Assembly (NCBI RefSeq): GCF_031143425.1
Contig: NC_090446.1
Span: 1,022,213,066-1,022,277,065, forward strand
Source of the DNA: Pleurodeles waltl
Taxonomy: Eukaryota > Chordata > Amphibia > Caudata > Salamandridae
Direction of reading: 5' to 3'
DNA length: 64,000 nucleotides
Below, piece after piece: positions 54,191 to 64,000 of this stretch (positions are counted from its first letter, which is position 1; every line of letters begins with the position of its first letter). The notes under the pieces are model-generated. The model did not search any database. It was not told where the DNA came from and saw only the letters and a program-made list of their open reading frames with translations. Made by a program: the position numbers and the translations under genes.

Positions 54191-55880
54191 TGTTAGACAT
54201 GGTATCCTTAGGGTGTTTCTACCACAGACGTTTTTGCATTTTACCTCCTGTTTTTAGCTGTATATTTTTGTTGGCCTTAGAACTGCTCACCAGTGCTAAA
54301 GTGCATGTGCATCTCCCCTAAACATGATAACATTGGGTGTCCTCAATTGGCATATTTAATTTACTTATAAATTCCTTGTAAAGTGGTATCCCTATACCCA
54401 TGGTCTGTAAACTAAATGCTACTAGTGGGCCTGCAGCACTGATTGTGCCACCTGCTTAAGTAGCCTGTAAACATCTCATGCCTGCCACTGCAAGGTCTGT
54501 GCGCAGTTTCACTCCCACTTCGTCTTGGCATTATAAACCTCTTGCCAAGCCTTAAACTCCATGGTGCTTACATTTAAGGCACCCCTAAGGTGGACCCTAG
54601 GTAGCCCATAGGGCAGGGCGCCATGTAAGCAAAAGGCAGGACATGTACTTTTAAGTTTTATGTGCCATTGTAATGAAAAAGTCCCAAAGTTGTTTTTCAT
54701 TACTGTGAGGCTTGCTCCTCTCATAGTCAGCATTGGGAAGTTCTTAAACTACTTTTAAGCTGTAATTCCTGATCAGAAAGGAGTAGCTAAATCATGCTTC
54801 ATATAATTGGAATGGTAATGAGAAATCCTCTTTACTGGTAAAGTCTGATTTATTGTTACTATTTTAGAAATACCTCTTTTAGCAGGTGGGGATTTCTCTG
54901 CCCTCACTGCCCTGTGTGCTTAACAGCCTGCTTCCAATACACATCTGACCTGGGCTGGGTAACAGCTACATTTTGTGTATTCCCTTCAGACGGCCACAAC
55001 AGAGGATACGCAACTTCATCTGTATTCATCTGCATACTGGTGCGTCTTCCTAGGGAGGAGGTTGGGAATGGCTACCACTTACATTTGAAAGGGGTAGTGG
55101 CCTGAGTGCACACAAAGGACTGATTACCCCTGCTGCTAGTCTGGGCCCAAGGCAGGGCCGAAAGTAGGACCTGTGCATTTCAGAGGAATTCTTTGAAGTC
55201 ATCCCCCACATCAAAGGCATTTTAGGGTATAAGTACTGGGACTCTAACCCCTGAAGTAGAACACTACTGGTCCGGGAAGAATCTACTCTGGAGTAAAGCC
55301 TGGTGTGTTGGAAGATTCCACCCTGCTGGGTCTGTCTGTTCCAAGAGACTGCTGCTCTGTCTGATTGAACTGCCCTGCTGCCTGATTACCTCTGCGCTGC
55401 TGCAGAAACTAAAGACTACAACAGAGTGACTCCAAGGGCTTGCTGGCTTGACCCCTGTTTTTCCCCAAGGACTCAGAGAGATCAAAGACCTCATGAGCGG
55501 CCTGAATCTCTCTCCCGCACCACGCTGCACAAGTATGCTTTCTTTGTAGATTTTCCCAATGAACGCTGTGCTGAATCATAAATCCCACACCGCTCTGCTG
55601 AAGTGAGTTTCCTTTGTAGATTTCCTCCAGCGAGCACAGTGCTCCATCATAAATCCCACACCGCTCTGCAGAAGTTAGTTTCCTTTGTGGATTTCCTCCA
55701 GCGAGCGTGGTGCTCCATCGTAACCGTCGCACTGCCTTGAAAGAGTAGACTTCACTTGTGGATGCCTCCAGAAAGTGTGGTGCTTCCTCATAGTCCCACC
55801 CCGCGCTGTCACCTCGAACCTCCTGCTTTTCACCGGCGTGGGCACTCTCCCCCCTAGCTCCTGCTGGACCACACAGCTGT
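54191..55880 (+). mobile_element. LTR, 5' part, unrelated start to the Gmr1-like LTRs
   Basis: It begins TGTTAGACATGGTATCC inside the LINE fragment. 54290-54730 matches the reversed fragment at 14960-15440. The later GC-rich part holds a tandem array. The 3' end of the LTR is not found; sequence changes character after about 55880. Confidence 0.55.
55520..55800 (+). repeat. Tandem units of about 67 bp inside the LTR
   Basis: Four units resemble CACACCGCTCTGCAGAAGTK plus TTTCCTTTGTAGATTTCCTC and CAGYGAGCRYRGTGCTCCAT. The CTTTGTRGATTT motif recurs near 55540, 55610, 55678 and 55753. Confidence 0.75.
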
Positions 55881-56100
55881 GTGCTTCACCTCCACTTCAT
55901 CACTAGGGAGGGCTTCAAAAAATCCTCCAGTGCCTTGCACCAGAGGATTTTTTATTTTAATTTTAAAAGGCCTCAAGAGACGTGGAATAGCTTTTGGGTA
56001 TTCCCCCGCCCATCTCTGATGTTAGCGTACCGTGAGGTGGCCTGACGTCACAATTTTCCACACCAGAGAATCAGATGAGCAGGTAAGCGTCCTCTCCCAA
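55881..56100. other. Unassigned, includes a CAGAGGATTTTTTATTTT repeat piece
   Basis: Short transition zone. AATCCTCCAGTGCC...CACCAGAGGATTTTTTATT forms a weak hairpin. No gene. Confidence 0.4.
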
Positions 56101-56640
56101 GTCCAGGGGGTTAAAAAAAGCCAAAACAGCCTCCCCTGATGCCAGGGAGGAATCGATGGAAATGGGCGTGGCTGCAATCCACTGCCATGAAATGGCCCTC
56201 GGCCCCAGAGATCTTGTTCAGGGGGGTCAGCTCCTGTGTAAGTGGGCCATCCGTCCCATCAGTGGGGGCATTATTTTTTTTTTTATGAATGGCTTTCGTC
56301 GGGGAGGGGGGTTATTATGCCCACCTCCCCAGGGGATTAAAAAAACACAAAAAAAGGGCACAAAAGAAAGCAGTGGAGTCGGCCCTCCTGACATGGGCCA
56401 ACCCCCTAAGAGGGTGTAATATATTTTTTTTAAAGAATGTTTTTTCTCTGGGGTGGCGATTGCGCCCCCCCAGGGAATATTAAAAAATAAATAAAAGCTT
56501 AATGAAAATGGCAGGGTCGGCCCTCCTGACAATGGCCAACCCCCCTATGGGGGCCTAATTTTCTTTATACATGTGTGGTTTGTCTTGTGGTCGCGATCGC
56601 CCCCCCAGAAACCACACGTATAAATAAAAAGTGATATACA
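56101..56640 (+). repeat. GC-rich tandem units of about 135-145 bp
   Basis: Three units share TCGGCCCTCCTGACA...GGCCAACCCCC (near 56379 and 56517; a worn version near 56230-56260), followed by a T-rich stretch, GGGGTGGCGATTGCGCCCCCC-like sequence in parts, and AAAAATAAATAAA. The design (palindromic GC block, A/T-rich spacer) resembles 31281-32384 but the sequence differs. Confidence 0.65.
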
Positions 56641-56775
56641 GAGAGACAGCGAGAGACTGACTCTCTCTCTATAAATATAAATATATATATATATATATAT
56701 ACGTATATATATATATATATATACACAAATATTTTTAGATAGTCTCTCTCTCTCTCTCTCTATATTATATATTCA
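56640..56775. repeat. (TA)n and (TC)n microsatellites
   Basis: TATATA runs at 56684-56722 and CTCTCT at 56744-56762, with GAGAGA before them. Confidence 0.9.
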
Positions 56776-57410
56776 AAAAACTTCTCTCTCAACACGACAA
56801 TGAAGGAGATCCGGCACTCCAGACTCTCTTAGAAATCCATCGCTTAATTCATATCAAGACTGTACACAGCTGAATTATCCTAAGGCTTTAGAATTCAACC
56901 ATGTCAGTCTTATTCATAGCCCACAATTGTCTTAGTTTGAAAAAAACAAGCCCTATCACCTTTCAATCTTATATCCTGTCTGTTAATAAACATAAACAAA
57001 ATATTCACACTAATGTAATATACTTGCAACTTAGATCTCACTCCTTATATACACTAATATCTTCATTATCCATTCTCTCATCCCTTTCCCATCATTTATA
57101 TTTTTATTTGTGTTTTTTTATCTTTATTATTGATCATACCCAATGAAGTATATGCATTACCCAAATCTAAATAATGTTTCCATCCTATTCTAAATATACC
57201 ATCTTCACATAAATTCCTCTCCAAAAAACAAAACAAAAACTCTTATTTCATTCATTAATTCCAAATCAATACATTTCCTTTAGTTAATCACAACTTTTCT
57301 GTATTAGACAGCTAAGTGGTATGAGCCACATTACTGAGCGCCCAGTCAATCTCATTCTCATTGATTAACATTACAACATCTCTAATTCAAAGACAATTCA
57401 TAAACATTAT
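56776..57410. other. AT-rich, probably 3' non-coding part of the Penelope-like element
   Basis: No coding signal. It lies directly downstream (minus strand) of the Penelope-like frame and may be its 3' region. Confidence 0.3.
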
Positions 57411-58990
57411 CCCACATGTACATAAAGTTCTTCATCCTGGTTCAAACCCAACGGGGTTCTACTGCTGAGTCTAATTATATATTCCGATTCCATCCTCCTA
57501 AGAGTCCGTTCGCCGTCTCCTCCTCTTGGCGACAGCAACACCCTGTCAATTCCAAAAAATGACATACCATCTACTTTAACATCATGTTCCTGTCTGCAAT
57601 GTCGGCTATCGGATGATTGGCATCATTATTTTTAATAGCCTGCCAGTGTTCCAAAATACGTTTTTTAACTAGAAAAATCATCCTGCCAACATACCATAAA
57701 TTACATGGACACTTAATACCATATATTGTAAAATCTGAATTACAATTACTAAACGATCTTCCCCTCTACCCCTGTGGGCAATTTGGATGTCTTGCGATTC
57801 ATATTCTATTTGCAAGCCTTGAAATTCGCACATCTGTAAAAGCCTTTCTGTTTCACAAATCCCAAATTATCTTTCTTATTTGTATGGCTATGTACTAATA
57901 TATCACGTAAGGACCTACTCTTTCTATCTGTGATCCTTGGATAAGGACTCATCAGAGGGCCTATCACTTTGTCTGTTTTAATAAGATGCCAATATTGTTT
58001 CATAATCTTCATAACTTCACTGGAATTTGAATTCAAAGTAGTTACACATCTTACTATATTGTCTTTCTTTTCTTGTTTTTTCGGAATCAAGAGGCTATCA
58101 CGTTTTGTACTAGCTACTTTTTTACAAGCTTCCCTGATGACCTTCATGGGATAACCTCTAGATCTAAATCTTGTAACCATATTCTTCTGTTCTTTCTCAA
58201 AATTAGTGCTTGTACTACAATTCATTTCGCTCTCAGTAATTCTCCATAAGGTATGCTCCATTTCAATCTTGATGGATGATGACTCATAGCATGGAGCATG
58301 CTGTTACCTGAAGTGCGCTTCCTAAACAAACTTGTAGAGACCGTCTCTTCTTCTATTGTCACCAAGATATCTAAAAACTCCATGACCTGTTTATCAAATT
58401 TATATGTGAATCTCAAATTGAGTTAATTTCTTGCTAACCAATTTAAAAACGTCTAATAAAATATTCTCTGACCAACCCAAATGCTAAATAAATCATCAAT
58501 AAATCTCGTCCAAAGAATCACATGTCTCATCCACTTCTCATTCTCTTCCGCCATCACATGCTGGGTTTCCCACCAGCCCATAAACAGGCATGCAAACCTT
58601 GGAGCACAGCAACTTCCCATTGTTGTCCCCGTAGTCTGTCTAAACTATTTGTCTTCATATAAGAAATAGTTATTTTTTAGACAAAATCTTAGCATCTTCA
58701 AAAGCATTTTAGTATGTTCATATACCCGCATTGGCGTGTCCCTAAAATAATATTCACATGCCTTGATCCCTAATTCATGATCAATACTGGTATACAAGGA
58801 CACTACATCAACAGTTACCATAATGTAACTTTGTTTCCAAGGGACGTCCTGGACTTTTGTAATAAAATCCATTCTGTCTACAATATGAAGCCAAACTTAA
58901 AACAAAAGGACACAGAAAATGATCCAAATAAATAGAGGTATTCTCAAGAAGACTGTCCCTTGCCGATACTATCGGCCTACATTTAAATAT
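57411..58990 (-). pseudogene. Penelope-like retroelement: RT and GIY-YIG endonuclease, broken
   Basis: On the minus strand the RT starts truncated at RPIVSARDS (about 58975). It continues through VTVDVVSLYTSIDHE (about 58825, first catalytic region), TTGTTMGS (about 58640), and FIDDLFSIW (about 58500, catalytic Asp-Asp kept). Then follow EFLDILVTIEEE, a basic connector (57806-58261), and a GIY-YIG-like segment (TIYGIKCPCNLWYVGR at about 57730-57685, then an RILEHW stretch). The end holds a conserved ESEYIIRL-type block near 57500. RT plus C-terminal GIY-YIG is diagnostic of Penelope-like elements. Frames change at least three times and stops occur, so it is inactive. It is 5'-truncated at a palindromic repeat. 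Confidence 0.85.
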
Positions 58991-59076
58991 CACTTTTTAA
59001 TGTATATATGTGTGGTTTCCCTGAGGACAAATCACGGTTCCCGGACCGAAAAACAACACATGTATAAAATAAAGTG

Positions 59077-59092
<16 letters not shown>
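58985..59092. mobile_element. Small palindromic repeat with ATATCACTTT ends, copy 1
   Basis: The ends are ATATCACTTTTTAATG and (reverse strand) ATATCACTTTATTTTATAC; inside, ATGTGTGGTTT pairs partly with AACAACACAT. It is bordered by TA-rich DNA. Related copies lie at 59452-59535 and (one side) 56560-56645. Confidence 0.55.
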
Positions 59093-59110
<18 letters not shown>

Positions 59111-59146
59111 CGAGAGAGAGAGAGAGACACACACATAGATATATTC

Positions 59147-59177
<31 letters not shown>

Positions 59178-59385
59178 TATGTATATATAGACAGAGAAAT
59201 GTTTCCCTCTCTCTTTCTCTCTATATATATATTTATATATGTACACACACATATATATATATATATTTATACATATATATGCATATATCTATATCTCTCT
59301 TTCGCTCTATATATATATATATTTATATATGTACACACACACACATATATATATATATATTTAAACATATATATGCATATATCTA

Positions 59386-59460
<75 letters not shown>
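59080..59460. repeat. Compound TA/GA/CA microsatellites
   Basis: Repeated blocks of (TA)n, (GA)n, (CA)n and TATATG. Two similar ~120-bp sub-blocks start near 59220 and 59308. Open frames such as 59157-59486 are microsatellite artefacts. Confidence 0.9.
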
Positions 59461-59461
<1 letters not shown>

Positions 59462-59520
59462 TTTGTTTTCCAGGAACCACAATTAGCCCTCAGGGAAACC
59501 ACACATATATAAATAAAACA

Positions 59521-59535
<15 letters not shown>
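59452..59535. mobile_element. Small palindromic repeat with ATATCACTTT ends, copy 2
   Basis: ATATCACTTTGTTTTCC ... AATAAAACAGTGATATAT, with GGAACCACA / GGGAAACCACACAT inside. It sits in a (TA)n tract on both sides. Confidence 0.55.
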
Positions 59536-59559
<24 letters not shown>

Positions 59560-60183
59560 CTACATATATATACATAAATATATATATATAGAGACAGACC
59601 AAGAAACTCTCTCTCTAATATATTTGTATATCTAGACAGGGGAATCTTTATATGACATATATATCTATATATACCTATATAGATATGTATCTTTCAGGCA
59701 GCAATAAAATGCCAAGATAACTCTTGTGAATATGTTCCTGCTAGAGAAAGAGATCAGACTTTTGTCTATTGGCAGTTTAATGCCATAAAGTGGTACAGAA
59801 GGTTTATATGCCTGCTGCGGATTAGTAAAGCCAGCCATTACCTGCGCTTTAAAACAAATGAAATGTATGTGTGAAAGGGGCTATGGAGAGATAAAGGACA
59901 CTTTTGCTGGGTGGTAGCAAGGGAATCTGAAGAGGATGTCATGGGACGGGGAGCACCAAAAATTATTGTTGCACTGCGAGCCACCAGCACTAAAGGCTGG
60001 GGTGATGGGTATCTGGCAAGGAGAAGTAATTTCAGTGTCTTAGGAGAACCTGCTGATTGAAGGAAGAAGCAAAGGTAAGGTGACTGACATTTACTGATGC
60101 AAACATCACACACACACCAGCAATTTTGTGACCATATCTGCCTTCTACATAGGCTAAGAGGGACAGTTTAACGAGTATCAGAG
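59536..60183. other. TA microsatellite tail, then unassigned sequence
   Basis: 59536-59700 is TA-rich simple repeat. 59701-60183 has no clear feature and may be the 5' region of the piggyBac element. I did not find a TTAA-flanked CCC terminus in it. Confidence 0.4.
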
Positions 60184-61911
60184 ATGGCCTCTCGTTGGAT
60201 GACTGCTGCTAAGGTTATGGTGGACATCTCTGAGGCAGGATCAGATACTGAGACAGCAGATACTGAGACTGCATCTGCGGGAGAGGACAATGGAGCAGAA
60301 TCTGGGAGTGATTTTTCGGCTGGCAGAGTCCCATCTGACGAGGCCTCTTCCAGTGATTCTGAGGGAGACAGTGAGGACAGTCATGCTGTCCCTTCACAAG
60401 CACAGTCTGTGCAGCATGACAACAGCAGGTTAACCCAACTCAGATAGCAGGTATGTGCAGCGGCAAGCACAGACAGAGTGGTCTCTTGGCAGCCCCCCAA
60501 TTTAGTTCAGCCCCAAATTCCACCTTTTACGGTGACACTAGATGTAAAGTCGATACAGCCAATGTTTTGCCAGTTGACTATGTCCATTTTTTTTTGGATG
60601 TTGACTTACTCCAGCAAATTGTGCATCAAACAAATGTGCATGCAGAGCAAATTCTGAGGGAGCAAGCAGGCACTCCCACTTCTCTGGCGGAGTTGAAGAT
60701 ATTTTTGGGCCTTATGCTCAAAATGGGGTTAGGGCGACAACCCACCTTTCAGTCCTACTGGACGACTCGCACGGTTTGGGTAACCCCCATCTTCGCACCA
60801 AATATGAGCAGAGATCGTGTTTTGCTATTACAGGACATGCTGCATTTAAATGACAATTCTGCTGCATTGCCCTGGGACCATCCAGACCATGACAGGTTGT
60901 TCATAATTCAGCCTGTCGTGGAACATTCGTTTGCCACATTTCCAGAAATCTATACTCCAGGAAAGAATATAGCAGTTGATGAGTCCTTGATCCTGTACAA
61001 AGGGCAGATGCAGTTCAGGCAGTACATTGTGAGCAAAAGAGCTCGCTATGGCATCAAGCTGTACTTTCTGTGTGAGAGCTCTACTGGCTATGTGTGCAGC
61101 TTCAGAGTGTATTCAGGGAAGTACTCCTCACTAAACAATGTAGGTTGCCTTCCCACACTAGGAGTCACAGGAAAGATTGTCTGGGAGCTTGTCCAGGCAC
61201 TCCTTCACAAAAGTTATAACCTTTATGTGAACAATTTCTATACAGGAGTAGAGCTGTTCAGTGAGCTCTACAAAGCTGGCATTGTGGTCTGTGGTACAGT
61301 TCACTGTCACTGCAAAGGTTTCTCCCAGGAGCTTGTTTGCAAGAAGCTCCAGAAATTCAAGAGTACTATGTTGAGTTTCAACGAACTGCTCGCAGTCAAG
61401 TTCTCGCATAGGCGGGATGTGTACATGCTCCCTACATTCATGATGAGAGCACTTCACCTATCACGATTTGGGGTCAGATGGCCGAAGTCCACAAGCCCAC
61501 CTGTATACTTGATTACAATAAGTATATGGGCATAGTGGACAAGAACGACCAGGTTCTTCAACCATACAATGCAAGTTGTAAAAGTTGCACTTGGTACAAG
61601 AAACTGTTTACCCACCTGATCCAGATAGCAACATGCAACGCATATGTTATAGTCAGACAACCACAGGAAGACTCATGTCTTTCCTTGACTTTCAGTTGTC
61701 TGTGATTGAAAGCCTCACTGCAGCAGCCTCCACTTCATATATTCTGGAGGATGTGGCAAAGCTGCAGGAACTACACTTTGCTGATTGCATTCCTAAAACA
61801 TCCAAAAAGGATCAACCATCTCATTGATGTAAAGTGTGCTCCTAGCAGGAAAAGAGGCAGGAAAGTCGTTATTACTGTCCCCAGTGCCCAACTTAGCCAG
61901 GCCTGTGTTTT
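60184..61911 (+). pseudogene. piggyBac-type transposase, frameshifted and catalytically damaged
   Basis: The gene starts MASRWMTAAK with an acidic, Glu/Ser-rich N-terminal region (60184-60447), typical of piggyBac-derived transposases, then TAG at 60445. The DDE domain is in another frame from about 60540: KVDTANVLPVDY, then the first catalytic Asp in NIAVDESLILYKGQ (codon 60978-60980). The second catalytic Asp of the D-N-F-Y-T motif is Asn here (AAC at 61230-61232; VNNFYTG). A second frame change precedes ILDYNKYMGIVDKNDQVLQP (about 61508-61570, with the third conserved Asp region), and a third lies near 61660. The C-terminal Cys-rich zinc region (CKVC...YYCPQC...LC, about 61830-61907) is broken by stops. 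Dead by several independent lesions. Confidence 0.9.
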
Positions 61912-62727
61912 CTTACTTGCTTTACGTTTTATCATCCTATAGCAAACTTATGGGAAATTGACTGAGGTGGAGCCACAGTTCGGTAAACCTTTCAATGGCT
62001 GTACATGGATACCCAACGTCCATGGGACCACTACTTCTTTAGGTAAGCAGCCATAGAATTTTAGTTAATCTACTCTGGAAATCATGGACTTCCTTATGGC
62101 CTGCTCAACACCTTTATTCACCGTCAGAATGTGCTAAGCGTTCTGTTCGATGTTTAATGTGCATTATAGTCCCCACACTGCACATACCTGTGGACAGAAC
62201 ATATGCCACGTTATCACAGAGTACCCTGTTTGGCAAAATGTTAAAGGCATGACTGAATTTTGAAGTGCTTGTTGGGGAACTTATGCATGCTAAACAAGGA
62301 CCACACTGACTGCCAACGAGAACCAGAGTAAGTGTAAAAAGTCAGACAAATGTTATGTGGGACATATTCACCAATATTTCTACTTGTTTGAAAGTGTGCA
62401 AACTCAATTTGTGGCTTCATTTCATTTTCAAAGTAAAAATAGAAGTGTTGGTGAATGAGTACCATAGGATATTAGTTTGTTTTTTTACTTTAGAGACCTT
62501 AGGTAGTATTCACCATAATGTCTGCCTTAGTTTCAAAGATACACATGCTCACTCAGTTCAATGAAGGAGACTCACAGGGCATGTTCAGACACCCATGAGT
62601 TGCATCCACAGACTGGAAGGAGTTGGATTTAGCACAGTGAGGGCACTAGATGCACAGGAAAGAGAAGTCTTCCTGAGCCTCCTGTAAAAAGGTCTAATTA
62701 GTACACTCACTTTAGTTATTATCTCCA
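61912..62727. other. No recognised feature; probable 3' part of the piggyBac element
   Basis: No gene is supported. It joins the transposase relic to satellite-like sequence. Confidence 0.4.
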
Positions 62728-63360
62728 CAGTACATTTTGGGCCCTTCCCTGTCACAGGCACTTGGCCTACCCACCTAAGTGAGGTACTATTTGTATCGGG
62801 GGACCTCGTTAGGTGGAAGGAAGTTTGTGGCTCCCTTCAGACTACAGAACTTTACAGCACTGAAATGTGAAGAAAGTGTTTTTTTAAACAAAATGTGAGG
62901 TTTGCAAAGGATTCTGGGTGACAGAACCTGGTGAGAGACCCACAAGTCACCCCATCCTGAAATCCCCTAGGTGTCTAGATTTAAAAAACATACAGGTTTG
63001 CTAGGTTTCCCTAAGTGCCGGCTGAGCTAGAGCCCAAAATCCACAGCTAGGCACTTTGCGCAAAAAGCATCCATTTCCAGTCATAAAATGTGATGTGTCC
63101 ACGTTGCATTTTGGGGCGTTTCCGGTTACGGGCACTAGGCCTACCTTCATAAGTGAGGTATCATTTTAATTGGGAGACATGGGGAATGCTGGGATAAAGG
63201 AAGTTTGTGGCTCTCATCAGATTCCATAACTTTACATCACCGAAATGTAAAGAAAATGTATTTTTTTAGCCAAATTGTGAGGCTTGCAAAGGATTCTGGG
63301 GGACAGAACCCGGTAAGAGCCCCACAAGTCACCCCATCCTAGATTACCCTAGGTGTTTAG
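62728..63360 (-). repeat. Diverged 383-bp satellite sequence, about 1.6 monomers
   Basis: Same family as the two arrays: AAGTGAGGTACTATTTGTAT, GTTTGCAAAGGATTCTGGGT, CCACAAGTCACCCCATC, GCCGGCTGAGCTAGAG and TGTGTCCACGTTGCATTTTG follow in monomer order. It is much more diverged than array monomers, and the LTR at 63361 cuts it. Confidence 0.9.
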
Positions 63361-64000
63361 TGTGAGAAAGTAGCCTCTTTCTAGCATGGTTACCCCCACT
63401 TTTGGCCTGTTTGTGAGTGTGTGTCAGTGTGTTTTACTGTGTCACTGGGATCCTGCTAGCCAGGACCCCAGTGCTCATAGATAAAAACCTATATGTCAGT
63501 ATGTTTTGCCTGTCTCACTGGGATCCTTCTAGCCAGGACCCCAGTGCTCATAGTTTATGGCCTAATGTGTATGCTTGTGTAGTGCCTGTGTCACCGAGGC
63601 TATGCTAACCAGAACCTCAATGCTTATGCTCTCTCTGCTTTTAAATTTGTCACTGTAGGCCAGTGACTTCATTTACCAATTTCAATTGCCATACTGGACC
63701 CCCCCCTTATAAGTCCCTAGTATATGGTACCGAGGTACCCAGGGCATTGGGGTTCCAGGAGATCCATATGTGCTGCAACATTTATTTTGCCACCCATAGG
63801 GAGCTCAGACAAACCTTTACACAGGACTGCCATTGCAGCCTGCGTGAAATAATGCACACACTATTTCAAGGCCATTTTCACCGCACTTAAGTAACTTATA
63901 AGTCACCTATATGTCTAACCTTCACTTGCTGAAGGTTAGGTGCAAAGTTACTAAGTGTGAGGGCACCCTTGCACTAGCAAAGGTGACCTCACATAGTTCA
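63361..64000 (+). mobile_element. 5' part of a Gmr1-like-family LTR, runs off the window
   Basis: It begins TGTGAGAAAGTAGCCTC followed by GCATGGTTACCCCC. Then come three tandem units of about 80-100 bp containing CACTGGGATCCTGCTAGCC and CCCAGTGCTCATAG (near 63441, 63515 and 63592), CTTATAAGTCCCTAGTATAT and GGTACCCAGGGCATTGGGG. The part after 63690 matches the reverse complement of 47560-47830. It interrupts a satellite monomer. Confidence 0.8.

Noticed and set aside
59157..59512. Ile/Tyr-rich open frames of 70-109 codons
   Set aside because: Pure products of TA/CA/GA microsatellites.

Overview
The window looks like intergenic DNA from a very large, transposon-packed vertebrate genome. My best guess is a salamander, probably a newt such as Pleurodeles. 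That is inference from the repeat types: several long LTRs of one Ty3-like family, Uribo-like piggyBac ends, and GC-rich hairpin MITEs. No host exon anchors the species. I see no rRNA, tRNA, CRISPR array or bacterial-type operon.

Layout. 1-2051 is the 3' part of a long LTR with a Harbinger-like hairpin MITE in it (944-1573). 2052-5491 and 13172-16927 are old AT-rich sequence with weak exon-like blocks on the minus strand. Between them sits a 7.7-kb Ty3-class retrotransposon (5492-13171; target duplication GACTG) whose pol order is protease-integrase-RT-RNase H, as in the Gmr1 group. 16928-17937 is a second hairpin MITE. 19195-19855 is a LINE relic. 20098-32810 is a 12.7-kb non-autonomous element with TTAA target sites and piggyBac-like ends. 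It carries about 10 kb of 383-bp satellite with a nested higher-order structure, then a hairpin-rich GC block. 32811-39130 holds a retroviral-type LTR with a 37-codon hydrophobic ORF, another Ty3-type LTR, a LINE 3' end, a degenerate tandem repeat and a small MITE.

39131-53488 is a second, inverted copy of the piggyBac-type satellite element. A roughly 3-kb solo LTR is inserted in it (39840-48095). Into that LTR a retroviral-type element is inserted in turn (42189-47443; LTRs 1444 bp, one difference noticed, target duplication CCATT). This element has no pol but an intact 616-codon ORF with two dUTPase-like motifs. 53520-54190 is a LINE endonuclease fragment cut by another LTR (54191-about 55880). 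56100-59700 holds GC-rich tandem units, TA/GA microsatellites with small palindromic repeats, and a broken Penelope-like element with a GIY-YIG region. 60184-61911 is a broken piggyBac transposase gene. Diverged satellite monomers follow at 62728-63360, then a Ty3-type LTR running off the window.

How the parts relate. No set of genes acts together here; the interest is in element architecture and nesting. The strongest signal is the satellite: arrays lie inside two piggyBac-like elements with the same junctions, and monomers also lie just downstream of a piggyBac transposase relic. This suggests the transposon family both carries and spreads the satellite. The second is the nearly unmutated, pol-less LTR element with an unusual protein.
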